Origin: Streptomyces genisteinicus
GTDB lineage: Bacteria; Actinomycetota; Actinomycetes; Streptomycetales; Streptomycetaceae
Assembly: GCF_014489615.1 (NCBI RefSeq)
Contig: NZ_CP060825.1
Location: 1,715,501 to 1,779,500 of the forward strand
Length of the DNA stretch: 64,000 nucleotides
Reading direction: 5' to 3'
Shown: positions 26,539-35,341 of the stretch, piece by piece
How the letters are laid out: every line of letters starts with the position of its first letter
Numbering within the stretch: position 1 is the stretch's first letter
The notes under the pieces: model-generated
Told to the model about the DNA's origin: nothing
The model's input: only the letters and a program-made list of their open reading frames with translations
The model's database searches: none
Position numbers and translations under genes: made by a program

Positions 26539-27354
26539 ATGAGCAAGCGCAACAACCAGGCCAACAAGGCGGCCGCCCGCGAGCGGCTGCGCGAGGAGCG
26601 CGAGCGCCAGGCCAGGAAGGAGCGGACCCGCCGGCAGCTGATCGTGGCCGGCAGCGGCGTCCTGGTCCTCGCCGTGGCCGGCGGTGTCGGCTACGGCATC
26701 ATGCAGGCCAACAAGCCCTCCCACTGGGAGTCCGCGGCGGACGCGAAGAACATCACCGCCCCGAAGAACACCTCGGGCGAGAACGGCACCACGGTCGTGA
26801 TCGGCAAGGCCGACGCGAAGAAGACCCTGGAGCTGTACGAGGACTCCCGCTGCCCGGTCTGCGCCGTGTTCGAGCAGGAGGTCGGCGCGTCGGTGGACAA
26901 GGGCGTCGAGGACGGCTCGTACAAGGTCGCCTACATCGGCGCCACCTTCATCGACGACGCCGCCGGCGGCGAGGGCTCCAAGAACGCGCTCAGCGCACTG
27001 GGCGCGGCACTGGACGTGAGCCCCGAGGCGTTCACCGCCTACAAGACGGCCCTCTACTCCGAGAAGTGGCACCCCGAGGAGAACGAGGACTCCTTCGGCA
27101 AGGACTCCTACCTGCTGGAGGTCGCGGACACGGTGCCCGCCCTGAAGAACAACGCCGACTTCCGCAAGGACGTCGAGCAGGGCACCTTCGACGCCTGGGC
27201 GATGAAGATGTCGGAGAAGTTCGACGACAGCGGGGTGGGCGGCACCCCCACGCTGATGATGGACGGCAAGAAGGTGACCGCCGAGGGCAGCGACACCGCG
27301 CCCATGACGGCCGAGCAGTTCGACGCGGCGATCGCGAAGGCGCTGAAGGGCTGA
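26539..27354 (+). CDS. Membrane-anchored DsbA-like thioredoxin-fold protein
   Basis: A 271-aa protein. A highly charged cytoplasmic N-terminus (residues 1-33) precedes one transmembrane helix (about 34-54), leaving a long external domain. The redox centre is Cys105-Pro-Val-Cys108 in EDSRCPVCAVFEQEV, and the cis-Pro loop is GVGGTPTLMMDGK. This is the extracytoplasmic thioredoxin_4/DsbA-like type common in actinobacteria, expected to make or isomerise disulfides in exported proteins. No VKOR or DsbB gene is in view. ATG at 26539. Confidence 0.9.
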   Translation: MSKRNNQANKAAARERLREERERQARKERTRRQLIVAGSGVLVLAVAGGVGYGIMQANKPSHWESAADAKNITAPKNTSGENGTTVVIGKADAKKTLELYEDSRCPVCAVFEQEVGASVDKGVEDGSYKVAYIGATFIDDAAGGEGSKNALSALGAALDVSPEAFTAYKTALYSEKWHPEENEDSFGKDSYLLEVADTVPALKNNADFRKDVEQGTFDAWAMKMSEKFDDSGVGGTPTLMMDGKKVTAEGSDTAPMTAEQFDAAIAKALKG

Positions 27355-27452
27355 CCCCGCGCGGGACCCCCCGGGGGCCGTCCCGCGAACTCCCGGACGA
27401 CACCGCACGAGGGGCGGGCGAACTTTCTCCGTTCGCCCGCCCATTCGACCTA

Positions 27453-27472
27453 CCGATCAGTAGTCTGATCGG
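27453..27472. promoter_or_regulatory. Palindrome over the phoD promoter; -10 TAGTCT
   Basis: Perfect 8-bp arms CCGATCAG / CTGATCGG are separated by TAGT and end 2 nt before the GTG at 27475. TAGTCT (27461-27466) within it fits a -10 box for a leaderless transcript. A protein bound here would block phoD transcription. Confidence 0.55.
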
Positions 27473-27474
27473 CC

Positions 27475-29118
27475 GTGACCAGTCGATTTTCCTCAACTCC
27501 CCGCCGCCGCACGGTCGTCAAGGCCGTCGCCGCAACCGCCGCCGCCGCGCCCGTCGCGCTGGCCCACGCCGTCCCGGCCACCGCCGCGGACCTGGCACCC
27601 GCCTTCCTCCACGGCGTCGCGTCGGGCGACCCGCTGCCCGACGGCGTCCTGCTGTGGACCCGGGTCACCCCCGGTCCCGGCGCCGTCCCGGGCTCCGGAC
27701 TGGGCCCGGACACCCCGGTCCGGTGGGAAGTGGCCGAGGACAGGGACTTCACCCGGGTCGTCGCCCGGGGCGACGTCACCGCCCGCGCGGCGGCCGACCA
27801 CACGGTCAAGGCCGACGTGCGCGGTCTGCGGCCCGCCACCGGCTACCACTTCCGCTTCAGCGCGGGCGGCGCCGTGTCCCCCACCGGGCGCACCCGCACC
27901 GCCCCGGCCGCGGGCGCCACGGTTCCCGGCATCCGCTTCGGCGTGGTGTCCTGCGCCAACTGGGAGGCCGGCTTCTTCTCCGCCTACCGGCACCTCGCCG
28001 CCCGCGCGGACCTGGACGCGGTCCTGCACCTCGGCGACTACATCTACGAGTACGCGGCCGGCGGCTACCCCGCCGGGGGCGGCGTCCGGGCGCACGAACC
28101 GCGGCACGAGATCGTCACCCTCGCCGACTACCGGACCCGGCACGCCACCTACAAGACGGACCCCGACCTCCAGGCGCTGCACGCCGCGCATCCGGTCGTC
28201 GCGATCTGGGACGACCACGAGATCGCGAACGACGCCTGGGCCGGCGGTGCCGAGAACCACACGCCCGGAGCGGAGGGCGACTGGGCGGCCCGCGCGGCCG
28301 CGGCCCGCCAGGCGTACTTCGAGTGGATGCCGGTCCGGGCCTCGACCGAGGGGACCGTCTACCGCCGGCTGCGCTTCGGCAGGCTGGCCGATCTGCACCT
28401 GCTGGACCTGCGCTCCTTCCGCTCCGAGCAGACCGGCATCGGGAACGGGGACGCCGACGACCCGGAGCGCACCATCACCGGGCGGGCGCAGCTGGACTGG
28501 CTGAAGGCCGGCCTCACCGGCTCGGACACCGCCTGGCGCCTGGTGGGGACCTCGGTGATGATCTCCCCGGTCGCCTTCGGCTCGCTGCCGGCCCACCTGC
28601 TGGGCCCGCTCGCAGAGTTGCTGGGCCTGCCCGAGGGGGGCCTGGCGGTCAACGTGGACCAGTGGGACGGCTACACCGACGACCGCCGGGAACTCCTCGC
28701 GCATCTCACCGCGGGCGGCATCCGCAACACCGTCTTCCTCACCGGCGACATCCACATGGCCTGGGCGAACGACGTCCCGGTGCGGGCCGCCACCTATCCG
28801 GTCTCGCAGTCGGCCGCGACGGAGTTCGTGGTCACCTCGGTGACCTCCGACAACCTGGACGACGTGCTGAACGTCGCGCCGGGCACGGTCTCGCTGGTCG
28901 CCCAGGCGGCGGTGCGGGCCGCCAACCGCCACGTGAAGTGGGTGGACATGGACGGCCACGGCTACGGCGTGCTCGACGTCACGCCGGAGCACGCGCAGAT
29001 GGACTACTACACCCTCTCGGACAAGGCGAAGCCGGACTCGAGCGCCGCGTGGACCCGCTCGTACCGCACGCTGAGCGGCACCCAGAAGGTGGAGCGGGCG
29101 GACCGGCCGGTCCGCTGA
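27475..29118 (+). CDS. phoD: PhoD-type alkaline phosphatase, Tat-exported
   Basis: A 547-aa enzyme that releases phosphate from phosphoesters outside the cell, probably also a phosphodiesterase. The Tat signal is RRRTVVK (residues 10-16 region), then a hydrophobic stretch and an AxA-type cleavage region (ATAADLA). After an N-terminal Fn3-like PhoD_N domain, metal-site motifs are [22 protein letters not shown] and [10 protein letters not shown]. In S. coelicolor the orthologue SCO2068 is under PhoP control. No Shine-Dalgarno precedes the GTG, in line with leaderless expression. Confidence 0.93.
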   Translation: MTSRFSSTPRRRTVVKAVAATAAAAPVALAHAVPATAADLAPAFLHGVASGDPLPDGVLLWTRVTPGPGAVPGSGLGPDTPVRWEVAEDRDFTRVVARGDVTARAAADHTVKADVRGLRPATGYHFRFSAGGAVSPTGRTRTAPAAGATVPGIRFGVVSCANWEAGFFSAYRHLAARADLDAVLHLGDYIYEYAAGGYPAGGGVRAHEPRHEIVTLADYRTRHATYKTDPDLQALHAAHPVVAIWDDHEIANDAWAGGAENHTPGAEGDWAARAAAARQAYFEWMPVRASTEGTVYRRLRFGRLADLHLLDLRSFRSEQTGIGNGDADDPERTITGRAQLDWLKAGLTGSDTAWRLVGTSVMISPVAFGSLPAHLLGPLAELLGLPEGGLAVNVDQWDGYTDDRRELLAHLTAGGIRNTVFLTGDIHMAWANDVPVRAATYPVSQSAATEFVVTSVTSDNLDDVLNVAPGTVSLVAQAAVRAANRHVKWVDMDGHGYGVLDVTPEHAQMDYYTLSDKAKPDSSAAWTRSYRTLSGTQKVERADRPVR

Positions 29119-29268
29119 CCCGCCGCCGGGCCCGCCCCGCACCCGGCCGCGGGCCCGCCCGGCAGGGCCCGGCCACCCGCGGCGGGCGGGCCCGGCACGG
29201 TCCGCCGGGGCCGGGACGAGCGCGCCCCGCCCGGGGCCGTGACGAGCCCGCCCGACCCGGCCCGTGCC

Positions 29269-29359
29269 GGCGGTCCGGGACCCCGTGCATGACGGCGGTC
29301 CGGGACCCGGTGCGTGACAGCGGGTCGGGACCCGGTGCGTGACGGCGGGTCAGGACTCG
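29269..29359. repeat. 25-bp tandem repeat, about 3.5 units
   Basis: Units start at 29269, 29294, 29319 and 29344 (partial); consensus GGCGGTCCGGGACCCGGTGCGTGAC. The last unit runs over the stop codon of the minus-strand hydrolase gene. A partial copy (29942-29959) lies just beyond that gene's other end. The rest of 29119-29268 is GC-rich hairpin sequence that probably ends phoD. Confidence 0.85.
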
Positions 29360-29928
29360 TCGAGGGAGTCGAGGAAGGCGAGGGCGGTCCGCCAGGTCCG
29401 CTCCGCGGCGCCCTCGTCCCAGTCGTCCAGCCCCGGGTCGGTGTACAGGTGTCCGGCCCCCGCGTACCGGTGGATCTCCACGTCGGCGCCGGCCCGCTGC
29501 ATCCCCAGGTACCAGGTGTTCAGCCAGTCGTCCGACTCGGAGGGGTCCGGGTCGGCGACGTGGAGCTGGACGGGCAGTCCGTCCGCGTGCGCGTCCTGGG
29601 GCAGGTCCGAGGTGCCGTGCAGGAGCAGCAGGCCGCGGGCCTTCTCGTCACCGAGGGCGAGGTTCTGCGCGATCGCGCCGCCGAGCGAGAAGCCGGCGTA
29701 GACCAGACCGTCCTCCGAGTACGGCGCCGCGGCGGCGACCGCCCGGCGCAGCAGCTCCTCGTGCCCGATCCGCTCCCTGATCTCCTGGCCCTCTTCACCG
29801 GAGTCGGCCGTTTGACCGTCGTACAGGTCGGGCACGCGCACTTCGTGCCCGGCGGCCCGCAACCGGTCGGCTGCGGCCCGCACCGCGGGACGCAGTCCGT
29901 AGCTGGAGTGGAGGAGGACGATGTTCAT
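29350..29928 (-). CDS. Dienelactone hydrolase family protein
   Basis: A 192-aa compact alpha/beta hydrolase. The nucleophile elbow is AGFSLGG with Ser81 rather than the cysteine of classical dienelactone hydrolase. Asp126 or Asp128 in LHVADPDPSESDDW and His160 in GAGHLYTD complete a likely triad. Substrate unknown; probably a small carboxyl ester or lactone. It is cytoplasmic, with no signal peptide. ATG 29928 has GGATGGCCGG before it. It stands alone between plus-strand genes. Confidence 0.85.
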   Translation of the reverse strand: MNIVLLHSSYGLRPAVRAAADRLRAAGHEVRVPDLYDGQTADSGEEGQEIRERIGHEELLRRAVAAAAPYSEDGLVYAGFSLGGAIAQNLALGDEKARGLLLLHGTSDLPQDAHADGLPVQLHVADPDPSESDDWLNTWYLGMQRAGADVEIHRYAGAGHLYTDPGLDDWDEGAAERTWRTALAFLDSLDES

Positions 29929-30036
29929 CCGGCCATCCTGCCAGGACCCCGTGCACGACCGCGGCTCCGGCCGCGCGGAGGCCGCCGGCGGCGGCGTCCC
30001 GCGCGCGGAGCCTTCTCGTCTTGGAGTCAGGGAGAC

Positions 30037-31206
30037 ATGGAGAACGTACTGCGCCCGCTGATCGTGGTCGGCGGCTCGGTGGTGCTGACGCTCGTCGTCG
30101 GCTGGGTCGTCGATCTGCTGCTGCGCCGTGCCGACGCACGCCACCCGGAGACACCGCTGTGGGGCATGCTCCGCGGCTGCCGGCTGCCCCTGCAGGTGGT
30201 GCTGCTCGGTGCGATGCTGCGCGCCTCCTACGGCGAGATCCGCCACTCGCTCGTGGCGGACTACCGCGCCGGGATAGGCCACGTCCTCTCGCTGGTGCTG
30301 ATCGCGGCCAGCGCCTGGCTGATCATCCGCATCGCGTCGACGGCGGTGGAGGCGACCTACGCCCGCTACGCGTCCGTCACCAGGGACGCCGCCCGGGTCC
30401 GCCGGGTGCGCACCCAGGTGACGCTCATCATGAGGATCGTCACAGCCGTGGTGGCCGTGGTGGCGGTCGCCGCGATGCTGCTGACCTTCCCCGGCATGGA
30501 GAAGATCGGCACCTCGATGCTGGCCTCCGCGGGCATCATCGGCATCGTCGCCGGTGTCGCCGCCCAGTCCACGCTGGGCAACCTCTTCGCCGGCTTCCAG
30601 ATCGCCTTCGGCGACATGGTGCGCATCGGGGACACGGTCGTCGTCGACGGCGAGTGGGGTGTGGTCGAGGAGGTCACCCTCACCTTCCTGGCCGTCCGCA
30701 CCTGGGACGAGCGCCGGATCACGATGCCGGTGTCGTACTTCACCAGCAAGCCGTTCGAGAACTGGTCGCGCGGCGGCGCCCAGATGACCGGCACCGTCTA
30801 CTTCCACCTGGACCACTCCGCCCCGCTGCCGCTGATGCGGGAGAAGCTGCGCGAGATCCTGGACGGCTGCGCCGCGTGGGACCGCCGCGACTGGAGCCTC
30901 GCGGTCACAGACACCACCCCGAGCACCATCCAGGTGCGGGCGGTCGTCACCGCGAAGGACGCCGACGACATCTGGACGGCCCGCTGCACCGTGCGCGAGC
31001 AGATGCTCGCCTGGCTGACCGAGAAGCACCCCTACGCGCTGCCGCGGGTGGTCACCTCCCGCGCGGCCGAACGCCCGGCCGCGCCCGCGGCGGGCCGTGT
31101 CGGCACGCCCCGCGCGTCCGAGGTGCACAGCAACAACTCGGAGGAGTACCTGCCCGCCGACGCCTCCGCGCCGAACGGCGACGCTCCCCGCACCGGACGC
31201 GGCTGA
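30037..31206 (+). CDS. MscS-type mechanosensitive channel
   Basis: A 389-aa membrane protein with about four transmembrane segments. The pore helix and beta domain are marked by GVAAQSTLGNLFAGFQIAFG and DMVRIGDTVVVDGEWGVVEEVTL, the MscS signature. The cytoplasmic domain contains NWSRGG and a mixed alpha/beta part; the last 50 residues are Pro/Ala-rich and disordered. It should release solutes on hypo-osmotic shock. ATG at 30037 has GGAGTCAGGGAG upstream. It is convergent with the antiporter gene. Confidence 0.92.
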   Translation: MENVLRPLIVVGGSVVLTLVVGWVVDLLLRRADARHPETPLWGMLRGCRLPLQVVLLGAMLRASYGEIRHSLVADYRAGIGHVLSLVLIAASAWLIIRIASTAVEATYARYASVTRDAARVRRVRTQVTLIMRIVTAVVAVVAVAAMLLTFPGMEKIGTSMLASAGIIGIVAGVAAQSTLGNLFAGFQIAFGDMVRIGDTVVVDGEWGVVEEVTLTFLAVRTWDERRITMPVSYFTSKPFENWSRGGAQMTGTVYFHLDHSAPLPLMREKLREILDGCAAWDRRDWSLAVTDTTPSTIQVRAVVTAKDADDIWTARCTVREQMLAWLTEKHPYALPRVVTSRAAERPAAPAAGRVGTPRASEVHSNNSEEYLPADASAPNGDAPRTGRG

Positions 31207-31208
31207 CC

Positions 31209-31247
31209 CGCCCGCTGCCGGTCCGCCCGAGGACGGACCGGCGGGCG
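31209..31247. terminator. Hairpin between convergent genes
   Basis: Arms CGCCCGCTGCCGGTCCG (31209-31225) and CGGACCGGCGGGCG (31234-31247) pair with a small bulge. It lies between the channel and antiporter stop codons. Confidence 0.7.
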
Positions 31248-31262
31248 GCGGCGGGTGGTGGC

Positions 31263-32849
31263 TCAGCGCAGGCTGCGGACGTCGAGGTGGTGCAGCACCC
31301 GGTCGACGACCTCCGGATCGACGCCGGGCTCGCTGCGCGCCGAGAGCACCTCGTGACGGGCGGCCGACAGCATCTCCCGCTGGATGCGCCGCACGGTCGC
31401 GTACCGCTCGACGCGCTTGGCGAACCACTCCCTGCGCTCGTCGTCGACGATGTCCGGGCTGATCCTCGCCCCGATGTCGAAGGCGCCGCGCAGCAGCCGC
31501 TCGCCGGCCTCCTCGGGCAGCTCCTCCGTCTCCTCGATCTCCTTGAGCCGGCGCTTCGCCGCCTTGGCGGCGCGCAGCGCGAGACTCCGCTCCAGCTCCC
31601 GCTCGGCTCCCGTGTCGGCGCGCACGCCCAGCCGCTTCACCAGCCAGGGCAGGCTGATGCCCTGGCACACCAGCGTGACCATGATCACGGCGAAGGCGAT
31701 GAAGACGATCTCCCCGCGCTTGGGGAAGTCGTCGCCCGCGTCCGTCGTGAGCGGGATCGCGAGGGCCAGGGCCACGGAGGCCACGCCCCGCATCCCCGCC
31801 CACCACAGCACGACCGTCTCCCGCCAGCTGGTCGGCACGTCCTCGTCGTAGTCCCGCTTGCGGTGGAGGCGCTTGGCGAGCCAGGCCGCGGGCAGCAGCC
31901 ACAGCAGCCGTACGCCGACGACCACGGCGACCACCACGGCGCTCCAGCCGATCAGTTCACCGAGGCGGCCCTCCGCGGTGCCGAACACGTTGTGCAGTTC
32001 GAGGCCGATGAGGCCGAAGGCGATCCCGGTGATCAGCGTGTCCAGGATCTCCCAGAAGGTGTTCCCGGCCAGCCGGCCCATCACGTCGTCGGCGTCGGCG
32101 GTGTGCTCGGCGAGGTACAGGGCGCAGGTCAGGACCGCCAGCACGCCCGAGCCCAGGAGTTCCTCCGCGAGCACGTAGGCGGCGAAGGGCACCATCACGG
32201 TGAGGCCGGTCTGCAGGGTCGGGTCGCCGAGCAGGCCCATGACCTTGTTGGAGACCCAGCCCAGCGCGAGGCCGACGGCGACGGCGACGACGGCCGACAG
32301 CACCAGCTCCCCCGCGGCCCGCCCGACGGAGAACTCGCCGCTCACGGCCGCGGCGATCGCCACGTGGTAGAGCACGATGGCGGTGACGTCGTTGAACAGC
32401 CCCTCGCCCTCCATGATCGACACCAGCCGGCGGGGCAGCCCGAGCGACCCGGCGACGGCGGTGGCCGCGACCGGGTCGGGCGGCGCCACGAGTGCGCCGA
32501 GCGCGACGGCGGCGGCCACCGGAAGTCCGGGCACCACCGCGTGGGCGGCCGCGGCGACCGCCGCGGTGGTCACGAAGACGAGGGCGACCGCGAGCAGCAG
32601 GATCGGCCGGGCGTTGGCGGCGAACTGCCGCCAGGAGGTCCGCTGGACGGCCGCGTAGAGCAACGGGGGCAGCAGCAGCGGGAGGATCAGGTCGGGCGGC
32701 ACCTCGATGTTCGGCACGAACGGGAGGAAGGCCAGCACGATGCCGGCGAGCGTCATCAGGACCGGCGGGGGCAGCCCCAGCCGGCGCCCCAGCGGCACGC
32801 TCACGACCGCTCCGAACAACAGCGCGAACAGCAGCGCCAGTTGGTCCAC
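31263..32849 (-). CDS. Na+/H+ antiporter, CPA1 (NhaP-like)
   Basis: A 528-aa transporter with about twelve membrane helices. The ion-binding region shows GALVAPPDPVAATAV, with the aspartate of the CPA1 family, and EGEGLFNDVTAIVL. The WWAGMRGVASVALALAIP block is also diagnostic. The C-terminal 110 residues form a charged cytoplasmic, partly coiled-coil domain (LRAAKAAKRRLKEIEETEELPEE). It exports sodium or potassium in exchange for protons. GTG at 32849 has GGAGG 8 nt upstream. Confidence 0.93.
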   Translation of the reverse strand: MDQLALLFALLFGAVVSVPLGRRLGLPPPVLMTLAGIVLAFLPFVPNIEVPPDLILPLLLPPLLYAAVQRTSWRQFAANARPILLLAVALVFVTTAAVAAAAHAVVPGLPVAAAVALGALVAPPDPVAATAVAGSLGLPRRLVSIMEGEGLFNDVTAIVLYHVAIAAAVSGEFSVGRAAGELVLSAVVAVAVGLALGWVSNKVMGLLGDPTLQTGLTVMVPFAAYVLAEELLGSGVLAVLTCALYLAEHTADADDVMGRLAGNTFWEILDTLITGIAFGLIGLELHNVFGTAEGRLGELIGWSAVVVAVVVGVRLLWLLPAAWLAKRLHRKRDYDEDVPTSWRETVVLWWAGMRGVASVALALAIPLTTDAGDDFPKRGEIVFIAFAVIMVTLVCQGISLPWLVKRLGVRADTGAERELERSLALRAAKAAKRRLKEIEETEELPEEAGERLLRGAFDIGARISPDIVDDERREWFAKRVERYATVRRIQREMLSAARHEVLSARSEPGVDPEVVDRVLHHLDVRSLR

Positions 32850-33018
32850 GGTGCGTCCTCCGGCGGCTCGGAACCTCGGCGATCGGGGTCCCAACCCTGC
32901 CACGGGGCCCGGCCGAACCCGGCGCGACGCCCCCGCGCCGCCCGCCGGAGCCACCCCGCGGTCTCCGCCGGCGGCGGGACCGCCCGCACCCCGGGCCGGG
33001 CCGGCGGGCGGGCCCCGG

Positions 33019-33077
33019 GCTCAGGGTCGCTCAGGCTCGGGGTCGCTCAGGCTCGGGGGCGCTCGGGCTCAGGCACC
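33019..33077. repeat. 16-bp tandem repeat next to the GNAT gene
   Basis: GCTCAGGCTCGGGGTC-like units start at 33029, 33045 and 33061, preceded by a partial unit at 33019. A related GGCTCAGG spans the stop codon of the GNAT gene at 33094. Confidence 0.75.
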
Positions 33078-33093
33078 GCGCGGGCGCGCGGGC

Positions 33094-33576
33094 TCAGGTG
33101 TCGAGCGGGCGCCGCATCGACCGGTGCGGGATGCCGGCGTCCTGGTACTCCGCGCCGTACGCCACGTACCCGAGGCGCTCGTAGAAGCCCAGCGCGTGCG
33201 ACTGCGCGTGCAGGTCCACGGCGGTGAGCCCGAGCCCGCGGGCCTCGTCCTCGATCGCGCGCACCAGCGCCACGCCGACGCCCAGACCACGGGCGGCACC
33301 GGTCACCGCGAGCCGGCCGAGCGAACCGACGGAGGGGTCGCCGCCGGTGCGGTCCGCGGCGTGCGGACCGTGCAGCAGCCGGCCGGTGCCCAGCGCCACC
33401 CCGTCGTCGCGCACGGCGAGGACGTGCACGGTGACGGCGTCCTCGGCGTCGAAGACGTCGTACTCGATGTCCTCGGGCACCTGCTGCTCGGCGACGAAGA
33501 CGTCCTTGCGGACCGCGAAGCACGCCTCGCGGTCGGCAGGGCCGCCGGCGACCCGTACCCGCCAGCCGCCGCTCAC
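33094..33576 (-). CDS. GNAT family N-acetyltransferase
   Basis: A 160-aa acetyltransferase of the ElaA/YjgM-like kind. Features are [22 protein letters not shown] near the N-terminus and the acetyl-CoA loop [32 protein letters not shown] is the typical C-terminal block. Substrate unknown. The GTG start at 33576 forms a GTGA overlap with the rluD stop, so it is translated with rluD and lspA. Confidence 0.92.
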   Translation of the reverse strand: MSGGWRVRVAGGPADREACFAVRKDVFVAEQQVPEDIEYDVFDAEDAVTVHVLAVRDDGVALGTGRLLHGPHAADRTGGDPSVGSLGRLAVTGAARGLGVGVALVRAIEDEARGLGLTAVDLHAQSHALGFYERLGYVAYGAEYQDAGIPHRSMRRPLDT

Positions 33577-34514
33577 GCGCTCTCCGCCGCGATCTTCTCC
33601 AGCGCCTGCTGGAGGTCGTCCGGGTAGTCGCTGGCGAACTCGACCCACTGTCCGTCGGCCGGGTGCTCGAAGCCGAGGCGCACCGCGTGCAGCCACTGCC
33701 TCGTCAGCCCGAGACGCTTGGCCATCGTCGGGTCGGCGCCGTAGGTGAGATCGCCCACGCACGGGTGCCGGTGGGCGGCCATGTGCACCCGGATCTGGTG
33801 GGTGCGGCCGGTCTCCAGCTTGATGTCGAGCAGCGAGGCCGCCCGGAACGCCTCGATGAGGTCGTAGTGGGTGACCGAGGGCTTGCCCTCGGCCGTGACC
33901 GCCCACTTGTAGTCGAGGTTCGGGTGGCGGCCGATGGGCGCGTCGATGGTGCCGCTCAGCGGGTCGGGGTGGCCCTGCACCAGCGCGTGGTAGCGCTTGT
34001 CGACCGTCCGCTCCCGGAACTGCTGCTTGAGCAGGGTGTACGCGCGCTCCGACTTGGCGACCACCATCAGTCCGGAGGTGCCGACGTCGAGCCGGTGGAC
34101 GATGCCCTGGCGCTCGGCGGCACCCGACGTGGAGATCCGGTATCCCGCGGCGGCCAGACCGCCGATCACGGTCGTCCCGGTCCAGCCGGGGCTCGGGTGC
34201 GCGGCCACGCCGACCGGCTTGACGATCACCACGATGTCGTCGTCGTCGTGGACGATCTCCATGCCCTCGACGGGCTCCGCCACGATCTGCACGGGCGCGG
34301 GCGCCTGCGGCATCTCGACCTCGAGCCACGCGCCGCCGTGCACCCGCTCGGACTTCCCGACGACCGACCCGTCGACCTGCACCTTCCCGGCGGCGGCCAG
34401 CTCGGCCGCCTTGGTGCGGGAGAAACCGAACATCCGGGAGATGGCGGCGTCGACGCGCTCGCCCTCCAGGCCGTCGGGTACGGGCAGGGTGCGGATCTCG
34501 GGAAGGGTACTCAC
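33573..34514 (-). CDS. rluD: RluA-family 23S rRNA pseudouridine synthase
   Basis: A 313-aa enzyme with an N-terminal S4 RNA-binding domain ([20 protein letters not shown]) followed by the RluA catalytic domain. The catalytic aspartate is in [19 protein letters not shown]. The target is probably the helix 69 uridines of 23S rRNA by analogy with RluD; other RluA-type targets are possible. GTG 34514 gives [15 protein letters not shown]. It lies 17 nt downstream of lspA, a pairing common in bacteria. Confidence 0.93.
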   Translation of the reverse strand: MSTLPEIRTLPVPDGLEGERVDAAISRMFGFSRTKAAELAAAGKVQVDGSVVGKSERVHGGAWLEVEMPQAPAPVQIVAEPVEGMEIVHDDDDIVVIVKPVGVAAHPSPGWTGTTVIGGLAAAGYRISTSGAAERQGIVHRLDVGTSGLMVVAKSERAYTLLKQQFRERTVDKRYHALVQGHPDPLSGTIDAPIGRHPNLDYKWAVTAEGKPSVTHYDLIEAFRAASLLDIKLETGRTHQIRVHMAAHRHPCVGDLTYGADPTMAKRLGLTRQWLHAVRLGFEHPADGQWVEFASDYPDDLQQALEKIAAESA

Positions 34515-34531
34515 CCGTCGAGTATGCCTTG

Positions 34532-35092
34532 TCAGTCCTTGTGGACCGTCCCGTCGGGGTCCAGCCCCTTGAACGACAGCAGCACGATGAGGATGCCGCC
34601 GCAGACGATCGCCGAGTCGGCGAGGTTGAAGACCGCGAAGTGCGCCGGCGCGATGAAGTCGACCACGGCGCCCTCGAAGACGCCGGGCGACCGGAAGATG
34701 CGGTCGGTGAGGTTGCCGAGCGCCCCGCCCAGCAGCAGACCCAGCGCGATGGCCCACGGCAGGCTGTACAGCTTGCGGGCGAGCCGGATGATCACCACGA
34801 TCACGGCGGCCGCGATGAAGGTGAAGATGATCGTGAAGGCCTCGCCCATGCCGAACGCGGCGCCCGGGTTGCGCACCGCCTCGAACCGGAGCAGGTCGCC
34901 GATGATCTCGATCGGCTCGTGGTGCTCCAGCTTCTCGACCACGATGATCTTGCTGATCAGGTCGAGCAGATAGGCCGCCACCGCGACCGTGAACAGCGCG
35001 AGGATCCGGCGCCTGCCCTTGGGCTGCTCGGCCGGCTCCGCCGTCTCGTCGTCACCATCCGGCGTACCGATGATGCGCTCCGCCTCTGTCAC
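34532..35092 (-). CDS. lspA: Lipoprotein signal peptidase II
   Basis: A 186-aa, four-pass membrane aspartyl protease that removes signal peptides from prolipoproteins. Conserved blocks are [21 protein letters not shown] (first catalytic Asp) and [13 protein letters not shown] (second catalytic Asp). The first 25 residues are an acidic cytoplasmic extension common in Streptomyces. GTG at 35092 has GAGGGACTCAC before it. It is first in the lspA-rluD-GNAT unit. Confidence 0.95.
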   Translation of the reverse strand: MTEAERIIGTPDGDDETAEPAEQPKGRRRILALFTVAVAAYLLDLISKIIVVEKLEHHEPIEIIGDLLRFEAVRNPGAAFGMGEAFTIIFTFIAAAVIVVIIRLARKLYSLPWAIALGLLLGGALGNLTDRIFRSPGVFEGAVVDFIAPAHFAVFNLADSAIVCGGILIVLLSFKGLDPDGTVHKD

Positions 35093-35317
35093 GTGAGTCC
35101 CTCAACCTAGGTGCCTGACAGCGGGCCGTCCGGCGGACCGGGCCGCTGCCGGGACGGGCCCGCGCGGTCCGGGCCCCGTGAGGCGCCGACGACGTGCCGC
35201 ACCGCGCCCCGGCGTCCCGGGCGGCAGGGCCGCCGGGGGCGCGCCGGCGGCGCGGCGACGTGTCGTGCGGGCGTCACGGTCCGGCGAAACGCGGGCCGGA
35301 CAGGGTCCCTGCGCACG

Positions 35318-35323
35318 AGGGTA
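35318..35323 (-). promoter_or_regulatory. Possible -10 box for lspA
   Basis: TACCCT on the minus strand lies 226 nt upstream of lspA and just downstream of the dksA-like gene. The rest of 35093-35341 is GC-rich with no gene. Tentative. Confidence 0.3.
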
Positions 35324-35341
35324 CGGCACACCCGTGCGGCA

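Noticed and set aside
27420..27452. PHO boxes (11-nt direct repeats) upstream of phoD
   Set aside because: Units GTTCGCCCGCC and CATTCGACCTA match the GTTCACC-type consensus only weakly. PhoP control is known for the S. coelicolor orthologue but I cannot show it from this sequence.
29269..29343. CRISPR-like regular repeat
   Set aside because: The 25-bp units are directly adjacent without spacers and no cas genes are present, so it is a simple tandem repeat.
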